Assembly (NCBI GenBank): GCA_030268105.1
Contig: BSDZ01000043.1
Span: 39,343-103,342 of the forward strand
From: Volvox africanus
Taxonomy: Eukaryota; Chlorophyta; Chlorophyceae; Chlamydomonadales; Volvocaceae
DNA: 64,000 nucleotides
Direction: 5' to 3'
Below are positions 56,549 through 64,000 of this stretch, in pieces. The notes beneath the pieces are model-generated. The model had not been told where the DNA came from. It saw only the letters and a program-made list of their open reading frames with translations, and ran no database searches. Within the stretch, counting starts at the first letter, position 1. The number at the start of each line of letters is the position of its first letter. The position numbers and the translations under genes were made by a program.

Positions 56549-57372
56549 TGTTGTGCTACGGTTCATTTCCCGCCGACGCGTAGGTCGACGCGACCCTACG
56601 AGGCGAAGTGCTTTTGTGATGAACGCATTGCATATGAATGAATCTGCATGATATAAATGTATTCGCATACATTTATATATGCATCTGGCATGTTGTCATT
56701 ATCCATCGCGACATCGCATCATGGCAATCCGCCTAGCATGCATGAATAACCGAAGCATTGAAGTGCGCATTATGCTCGTGCTACAAAACGATAAGTAATA
56801 TTATCTGATATAATATTACTTCATTTAAGCACACGTTGAGAGCGCCGCACTCGTCGCGATACATGCCCCGAAACCGGATATCGTTATCCGGACCCTTGCA
56901 TCATAGCGAATGCCGGAAAGGCTTACACGTTGTTTATGCGTAGACATCGCCTAGACGCAGTAGGGTTGTCACATCTAGGATCGGCCTCCTAATGTGAATC
57001 GTACGGCAATTGCGATGCTGCGAGTATAACAGATGCGAGGGACGGCTAGCTAGACAAGACATTCGATACCGAGAACACTTGTGTGTCTACATTACTATTA
57101 CTATACGATATTCTACTTAGCCCGAGCTAAAGCCTGAACTTCACTAATCACCGCCGCGTGATGGATTGCTTGCTTCCGGCGCTGACGGCGATTTCTTCCA
57201 TTGCATCATTCCGACCTGTAAGACCGTAAGTTATATCTCTCTTCGTCTTGAAGTCTCCGCTGTCTCTGTTTGCTCTCGCTGCCTTGCTGTACTTGCAAGT
57301 GCTCGCGCATCGGTGTCGATAGTCTCCAGACGTGCAGATACTCATGAGCAAACGCGAACGAGAGGTACAACA
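56549..57372 (+). mobile_element. 5' LTR of element A6
   Basis: 824 bp, TGTTGTGC...GGTACAACA. Carries stems GGATATCGTTATCC and CACATC/AATGTG. Transcription should start within it, but no TATA or start signal can be singled out. Confidence 0.95.
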
Positions 57373-57841
57373 ATTTGGTATCGAGACAGGTTCGTTGCCT
57401 AACTGTCTCTCTTTGTCTAATCGGAAGTAGGTTCTTTCTATGGCGAGTTCCAGCGACGAACCACGAGGACCGCTAGATACTTTTCGCCGAAGACCTAGGC
57501 CGCGCCGTTTTGGACGCCGCCGCTTCCGGTTTGTAATTGTTTAATATGCTTTTGCTTAGATTGCCGCACTTGTTGTGTAAGTGTACGCTCTGATCGCAGG
57601 TAATCCTCAGTGCACCGGCATTGCTTGCCGCGGCGACTGAGACCGGCGTTTCGGTCCGGACCAGTTGGCGCTCTCATTGCCCAAACTACGAGATCAGGAC
57701 TCAGCTGGGGCAATTACTTGCTGAGTTTGCTGAATCTTCTCAAGAGTACTTGTCGGTAGCTCACCGAATCGCTTTGTACTCTTGCCTTTGCGATAGAAGT
57801 CGGCTTCTATTACGCAAAACTAGGGTATCGTTTCGTGCTCC
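57373..57841 (+). other. 5' leader of element A6
   Basis: PBS TTTGGTATCGAGACAGG at 57374-57390. Leader ORF from ATG 57440, with one inserted C (cttttcgccg) that breaks it. The second leader segment also carries indels. Confidence 0.7.
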
Positions 57842-59083
57842 ATGTCCGCGGAACACGACGATACGCCGCACACTAGCCTAGCTAGCCAACCCGATTTCGT
57901 TGTAGCTGCTAGAGCGCCGGGTAGAGGTCTTGAGACTGTTGCGCGCGAGCCACTCAAGAGCCCTTGTCCTTCAGACCCCTGCTCACTTAATTGTGCCGCA
58001 TTCAGCAGGTGAACACGAATATGGACAACACTGCTGGACCAAGGTTCTGCCATTACCTCAAGCTCGAGGGCATGATGACAATCCATGAGGTGATGAGATT
58101 GTCGATTCCCTTTCCTAGGGCCTCAATATTTCGCTGACCGACAAGACACAGGGCCATCAGCATAGCCGATGCAACTCGTGCGTACGTGCGTGACGGCTAA
58201 AAAGTACCTCCAAGCTGTTTCATGGGGGCCGACACATGACGGTATCAGGTGTCTCTTCGTTGGTAACACCCTCGAGGGCGCAGCGAAGGACTGGTATCGC
58301 AATTGGACCAACGCCCGGGGCAGCTATACTTTTGACGAGTTAGTCGCCGCTTTGCTCGCACGATTCGCTACTGAGGTTCAAGCACGCGATGTGGAAGCTC
58401 GTAACGTTTTGGCAGCGGGTAGCTACCACATGCGTCGGGATGAAAATGTACCTGCGTACCAGTCACGCTTTGAAGCACTTGTGACTCCCATTGCTGACCT
58501 CACCGAATCTGAGCGTGTCTTTTGGTTTAGGCGAGGCCTAACGAAACTTTTGGCTAAATGGTGCGCCACTGACTTGGTTGGAGCGCAGATCAAGTCGTAT
58601 AACGCGTTGGTCGCTTTTGCTAAGGGCGCGGAGATACGACTTCTTGCCGGCGAGGAAGAAGTCAAGTCTGCCCCTCGTGCAAATGCCGTGCAAGTGCAGG
58701 ATCCGCTTGGGGAAGCTGTGGCTCTCGACCAGGACCTCGGCGCGACCCGCCCCACGCCTACTGCCGCGACGCGACGCAGCAACGGGCAACGCAAGGCGCG
58801 CGGGGGCGCTAGCTCGGGTGTCCGTGGTACAGGAGGAGCAGGTCCGAGCTCGGACCCAGCTAGGAACAGGAAGCGTGGTGGTGCGCCGTCGTCGGCAGCC
58901 GCACAGCGTTCCGACCCCAACGCGAAGCGTACTCGTACGGACGACACATTTATGCCAAAATGGAATTGCAATCGTTCCGAATTCGAGCGTCGGAAATTGG
59001 CCAATGTTTGTCTACGGTGTGCGGAGAATCATTCCACGAAGGATTGCCCTCTAATGCCGCCGTTTGTACCTCAGCCGAAATAG
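57842..59083 (+). pseudogene. gag: Gag of element A6, N-terminal third frameshifted
   Basis: Begins MSAEHDDTP at 57842. Several single-base indels disturb 57940-58200. From about 58200 the frame is open to TAG (59081-59083) through the capsid-like region (LFVGNTLEGAAKDWYRNW), the basic region and the CX2CX3HX4C knuckle. The TAG is followed in the same frame by pol and, 7 nt later, by the hairpin CCCGGG...CCTGGG (59091-59122). Apart from the indels it would match the 413-residue gag of A2. Confidence 0.88.
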
Positions 59084-62000
59084 GGGCTTGCCCGGGTTCC
59101 TGCGGAGGGGGCACCACCTGGGATTTCTGAACTAACGCGTGGTCGGTGGTCATCCTTACGGCCAGCCGTTAAGGCATTGTTGCCTTGTGTACTTGGACAC
59201 ATCGAGCGAGTCATTGCGCGACGCATCACGCTTGACGGACGCACGGGACTTCTCTGCTTCGACCCGTTGTGTAATTTGTTTACACCTCGCCGTCCCCTGT
59301 CGTCTATCGATCTGTCTAACCACGTGGTTTTGTTCATCCCCTCGTCTCTGCGTGAGATGTCGGAACAGTTGGCCATATACAGGAGATGTAGGCGTCAATA
59401 TCCAGGCACTGCCGCATGTGTATTACTCCCTGCTTTCTGTCGGCGCAAGGCAGAGGCATCGTTAAGGGGTATGCGGCATGTCCACCGGTTCGAGCCGGGC
59501 ACCGTTTTGTTTAATGGTGTGGATTGGGAGGGTACGCTGGCTCCGTGGCCATGCCTATCCTACTCGGTTGACGTTTGGTACGAAGCTCCTGATGGGGGTG
59601 CCGTTGGTTACGGACCCGCCTTAAGTGCACTGACGTTGTCTGCTGGGCAGTCGCTCGTAGATAACCGTGTCCCTGTGGTTCAGATCGGTTTGAATGGCCG
59701 TACTCTGAAGGCACTTGTTGACACCGGTGCCAGCGGACTTCATCTCTGTCGCAGAGGTGAACGCGCTGGGGTTGTCCCAGAGTCGTCTGATTGTCCACAG
59801 GTTACCCTTGCTGACGGGGGTAAGCATCCCATCGTGGGCAGGATTACCCTTAGCCTATCGATAGGCCCTTTGCGTGTTGTGACCCGGCCGTACGTGCTGC
59901 AGGGCTTAGCAGAGACTGCACCGTACATAATGGGGTCGTCGACATTACGACAGTACCGCGCGCGCATCGACATGGAGACCGCAACCCTGCATATGTGCAA
60001 GGGTACTCTGTCGATTAAGGTACCTTTCCTGTCGTTCGAACATGTCACACCAAAGGAGGGCGAAACTGAGGCGGTGCCTATGGTTAATTTCGCTGTGACC
60101 GCAATGGCCGCGCGAATCGAACCAGAGCGAGTCGGGCGTAAGGAGGCCGTCCGTTTGTTACGGAAGGGTGCCCACGGACTGCTTTTAAGGCCGCGGGTGA
60201 GCTGTTGTGTCACCACCGCGCAGATTTCTGCGGATCCTGAGGTTGAGGCCCTACTGTCGCAGTATGAGGACGTCTTTAAAGATATCCCTGGGCTACCACC
60301 TATGCGTCCTGTTGATCACACAATCCCTCTCATGCCTGGAGCGCAGCCTACGGCCCGGCCAATGTACAGGTTGAGTCCATTGGAGCTGGACGAGGTAAAG
60401 CGCCAGGTGACGGATTTACTCGCGAAGGGTATGATACGCCCCAGCACATCCCCGTATTCTGCACCGATTTTGTTTGTCGGTAAGAAGGATGGGACCTTGC
60501 GCATGTGCATTGATTACCGGGGGTTAAATGCGAATACAGTGAAAAATCGCTACCCTTTGCCACGCGTTGACGACCTGTTGGATAAGCTGAAGGGCTCGGC
60601 TTATTTTTCCTCAATTGACTTACAACAGGGCTACAATCAGATCCGCATCGCTGCCTCTGATATCCCGAAAACCGCTTTTCGGACGCCCTTCGGTCACTTT
60701 GAGTATACGGTCCTATCGTTTGGTTTGACTAATGCCCCTGCGACGTTTCAGGCGGTTATGGACCGAATGTTTAGGCCGTTTATCGACAGGTTCGTTGTTT
60801 GCTACCTGGATGACATCTTGGTATATTCTAAGACGCGCGAGGAGCACTTGGAGCATCTGCGGCTCGTGCTCGACGTTATGAGGCGGGAGCAATTGTTTGC
60901 TAAACGCGCCAAATGCTTTTGGGCGCAGCCTCAGGTGGAATATTTGGGCCACATTGTGTCGGCCACCGGTGTGAAGATGGACCCGCGGAAGGTCGCCGTG
61001 GTTCGCGATTGGCCCGCGCCTCAGAACCTCACGGAGCTGCGTAAGTTCCTTGGCTTGACCAATTATTTCCGAAAGTTCATTGAAAAATATTCCATCATTG
61101 CGGCCCCGCTTACTAACTTAACTCGCAAAGGCGTTTTCGTTTCGCTCGAGTCATGGACGCCGCAATGCCAGCGGGCATTCGAAGAGCTCAAACGAATTAT
61201 TGCCGAAGATGTCACCCTTGCATTCCCTGATTACTCGTTGCCATTTCGCGTTGAGGTAGTGTCTGATGCCTCAATATTTGGAAGCGGCGCTGTATTGTTA
61301 CAGGAAGGGCGACCGATCGCCTTCACGAGTAAGAAATTTTCTGGTGCGGAGATTCGCTACACCACCGGGAACAGGAGCTTCTGGCCGTGCTGCATGCTTT
61401 AAAGGAATGGCGCTGTTACCTCGAGGGACGCCCGTTTACTTTAAAGACTGACCACAAGCCCCTAACGTTTTTGCAAAGCGTTCCGACGTTGAACCGCCGT
61501 CAAGCTAGGTGGATGGAATATCTAGCTAGGTTCAACTGCACCTGGGAGTATATTTCTGGTAAATTGAATATTGCCGATGCTCTCAGTCGACATCCGTCGC
61601 TACACGCTGCAATTTTGGCAGCGCCCGTCGTGCGGCCGCGTAGCGAGGAGGTTCCGATCGCGACGGACCTCGCGGAGCGGTTGAAGGTTGCCTACAACGT
61701 AGACGCCTGGTTCGCGGACCCGGCTAATGTAGAAAACCTTCGCAAGCAGAATGGCCTTTGGCTACGGACGGAGGGTGCAGCTACGCAAATCGTCGTTCCG
61801 AACGACGACGCGCTACGCTACGACATCCTTGCGAGGTTCCACGAGGACCCGTTAGCAGGACACCCTGGTAGCAAGCGATTGATCGACTTGGTGCAACGTT
61901 CCTTTTGGTGGCCTCGTTTGGCTAAGGATGCGGCAAACTTCGTCCAGACATGCAGTCTGTGCCAGCGCAATAAGGCTTTGTCCGGTAAGGGCCATGGGTT

Positions 62001-63135
62001 GTTGCAACCGTTGCCTGTCCCGATGCGCCTTGGGAAAGTGTTTCCATGGACTTCGTAGTCGCGCTGCCCAAAACTGAGGGGGGATACGATGCGGTGTTCG
62101 TAATGGTCGATCGTCTGACTAAGATGGTCCACCTAGCACCATGCACATCATCCTGCACGGCTGAGCAAACCGCACGTTTGTTTTTCGATAATGTGGTTCG
62201 GTTACACGGGGTTCCAAAAATGTGATCTCGGACCGCGGTGGACAGTTCACGTCTAAGTTTTGGGAAGCGCTCTGCAAACTAGTTGGCATGCGCGCCAACC
62301 TGAGCACAGCGTATCACCCGCAGACTGATGGTCAACCGAACGCACAAACCGCACGTTGGGTGATATGTTGCGCAATTATGCTGGTCGCACACCACTTGTT
62401 TGGGATACATATTTGACTGCGGCAGAATTCGCGCTTAACAATGCTGTTAACCGCTCTACAGGCAAAAGTCCGTTCTTTCTTAACTACGGGTTTCATCCCG
62501 CGCTACCCGTGTGGCGTGAGTTGGAAGTGAACGTGCCTGCTGCTAAACTTTTTGCCAAGTCGTTTATGTCCCGAATCACAGACGCGAAGTCGTGTTGGAC
62601 GCGGCGCAGCAACGAACGACAGAATACTACAACAAATCCAAGCAGGATGTGACGTTTTCGGAAGGGCAACTCGTGTTGCTAAGCACCAAGAACTTGCGTT
62701 CCTTGGCCGACGGATCCCGAAACTCTTACCCCGCTGGATTGGCCCGTATCCTGTCGTGCGCATGGTTGGGAATGTGGCTGTGGAGCTTGCATTGCCCACT
62801 GATATGACCATTCACCCCACGTTTCACGTATCGCTTGTTCGTCCGTATCGTGGTACGGAACCCGTCCCTGAGCCTGCTAACGCCCCCGCAGCGATTGAAC
62901 CAGTTCCCGAGACCTGGATCGCTGGTAAACAGAAGTTTTACGATGTGGAGCGGTGTTAGATTATCGCGCGCGTCGTGTGGGCCGACACCGACGTAAGCGA
63001 ACAGTACACGAGTACTTGGTTAAGTGGACAGGGTATACCGACGAGCACAACTCATGGGAACCGGCACGCAACTTCTCACAGGACATGAAACCCCTGCTCG
63101 AAGAAGCCCGCAAACGTGTCACACAAGCCCAATGA
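59084..63135 (+). pseudogene. pol: Pol polyprotein of element A6 (protease, RT, RNase H, integrase, chromodomain)
   Basis: Open without a stop from the gag TAG to about 61402. MTase-like segment 59100-59640. Retropepsin 59680-59950 with DTGAS, the next residues garbled by two compensating indels. RT 60370-60960 with [22 protein letters not shown] and YLDDILVYS. RNase H 61240-61520 with [13 protein letters not shown] one-base loss (accgggaac) at about 61370 shifts the frame. The zinc finger HEDPLAGH...CSLCQRNK follows in 61387-62058. Further shifts occur near 62020 and 62215, where the core has DRLTKMVHLAP, DRGGQF and AYHPQTDG. Integrase C-terminus (HPTFHVSLVRPYRG) and chromodomain ([15 protein letters not shown], 62953-63090) end at TGA 63133-63135. 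It copies element RNA to DNA and integrates it; the chromodomain probably steers insertion to particular chromatin. Confidence 0.93.
59091..59122 (+). promoter_or_regulatory. Hairpin downstream of the gag UAG, putative readthrough element
   Basis: Stem CCCGGG (59091-59096) with CCTGGG (59117-59122), starting 7 nt after the UAG. In A2 both arms are CCCGGG; in A3 they are CCTGGG/CCCGGG. Pairing is therefore kept, using G-U, in diverged copies. Confidence 0.5.
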
Positions 63136-63157
63136 CCCCTGCAGTCGATGCTGTATG

Positions 63158-63177
63158 ATGCAGCGAGGACGCTGCAT
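63158..63177 (+). other. Conserved hairpin before the polypurine tract
   Basis: ATGCAGCG-AGGA-CGCTGCAT, 8-bp perfect stem with a 4-nt loop, two bases before the polypurine tract. Related hairpins sit at the same place in families B and C. Confidence 0.7.
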
Positions 63178-63179
63178 AC

Positions 63180-63194
63180 GGGAGGGGGGATAAT
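63180..63194 (+). other. Polypurine tract of element A6
   Basis: GGGAGGGGGGATAAT immediately before the 3' LTR, the primer for plus-strand DNA synthesis. Confidence 0.85.
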
Positions 63195-64000
63195 TGTTTG
63201 TGCTACGGTTGTCGACGCGAACCTACGAGGCGAAGTGCTTTTGTGATGAACGCATTGCATATGAATGAATCTGCATGATATAAATGTATTCGCATACATT
63301 TATATATGCATCTGGCATGTTGTCATTATCCATCGCGACATCGCATCATGGCAAATCCGCCTAGCATGCATGAATAACCGAAGCATTGAAGTGCGCATTA
63401 TGCTCGTGCTACAAAACGATAAGTAATATTATCTGATATAATATTACTTCATTTAAGCACACGTTGAGAGCGCCGCACTCGTCGCGATACATGCCCCGCA
63501 ACCGGATATCGTTATCCGGACCCTTGCATCATGCGAATGCCGGAAAGGCTTACACGTTGTTATGCGTAGACATCGCCTAGACGCAGTAGGGTTGTCACAT
63601 CTAGGATCGGCCTCCTAATGTGAATCGTACGGCATTGCGATGCTGCGAGTATAACAGATGCGAGGACGGCTAAGCTAGACAAGACATTCGATACCGGAGA
63701 ACACTTGTGTGTTCTACATTACTATTACTATACGATATTCTACTTAGCCCGAGCTAAAGCCTGAACTTCGCTAATCACCGCCGCGTGATGATTGCTTGCT
63801 TCCGGCGCTGACGGCGATTTCTTCCATTGCATCATTCCGACCTGTAAGACCGTAAGTTATATCTCTCTTCGTCTTGAAGTCTTCCGCTGTCTCTGTTTGC
63901 TCTCGCTTGCCTTGCTGTACTTGCAAGTGCTCGCGCATCGGTGTCGATAGTCTCCAGACGTGCAGATACTCATGAGCAAACGCGAACGAGAGGTACAACA
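63195..64000 (+). mobile_element. 3' LTR of element A6
   Basis: 806 bp beginning TGTTTGTGCTACGG and ending TACAACA at the last base of the window. It lacks most of the CATTTCCCGCC...GTAGG segment present in the 5' LTR. Confidence 0.93.

Larger units (their letters stand above)
56549..64000 (+). mobile_element. Full-length Ty3/gypsy chromodomain element A6 (7452 bp)
   Basis: The only copy with both LTRs (56549-57372 and 63195-64000), PBS, gag, pol and polypurine tract. The window ends exactly at its last LTR base, so the right target duplication cannot be checked. The left flank is GTGTC. The LTRs are very similar apart from a deletion of about 18-20 bp near the start of the 3' LTR and single-base differences, implying recent insertion. 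Confidence 0.95.

Overview
This is eukaryotic nuclear DNA dominated by retrotransposons. There are no bacterial operons or ribosome-binding sites, candidate exons carry GT-AG boundaries, and roughly two thirds of the window is nested Ty3/gypsy chromodomain elements. A hydroxyproline-type SPPPP-rich linker in the one multi-exon gene, and a methyltransferase-like segment between gag and protease of the gypsy elements, point weakly towards a green alga or another protist. I cannot name the organism.

Layout. 1-8580: a broken family B element joined to two minus-strand family A elements (A1, A2). 8581-10939 (minus): three compact, intron-free reading frames encoding a secreted protein, a multi-span membrane protein and a membrane-anchored Josephin-type cysteine peptidase. 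The set looks like a virus-like polyprotein, cut at its 3' side by element A2. 11157-24002 (minus): a predicted multi-exon secreted protein gene whose middle is a tandem array of near-identical 2.9-kb units. Each unit holds three exons that together encode a 221-residue module (proline-rich linker, PAN/Apple domain 1, PAN/Apple domain 2). 24610-27510: no gene recognised. 27511-28165: a third gypsy family (C) fragment. 28190-28620: a dense two-orientation array of a TAACGC motif with a long hairpin. 29277-40703: two family A elements meeting tail to tail, one split by a solo LTR. 40704-48497: family B elements, a host exon fragment and another solo LTR. 48498-56548: fragments of A and B in both orientations. 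56549-64000: one structurally complete family A element (7452 bp), whose 3' LTR ends exactly at the window edge.

How the parts work. Family A has LTRs of about 800-865 bp (TGTTGTGC...TACAACA), a primer-binding site like the complement of an initiator-tRNA 3' end, a short leader coding segment, gag (capsid and zinc knuckle), an in-frame UAG, then pol: methyltransferase-like segment, retropepsin, RT, RNase H, integrase and chromodomain. A hairpin and a polypurine tract follow. In four copies gag and pol are in the same frame separated only by UAG and followed by a hairpin, which implies stop-codon readthrough.

Most element copies are broken. Many breaks, especially beyond 43 kb, are single-base indels, often in homopolymers, so assembly error competes with real decay. 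Exon models rest on splice consensus, phase agreement and cysteine spacing only; no transcript or database evidence was available.
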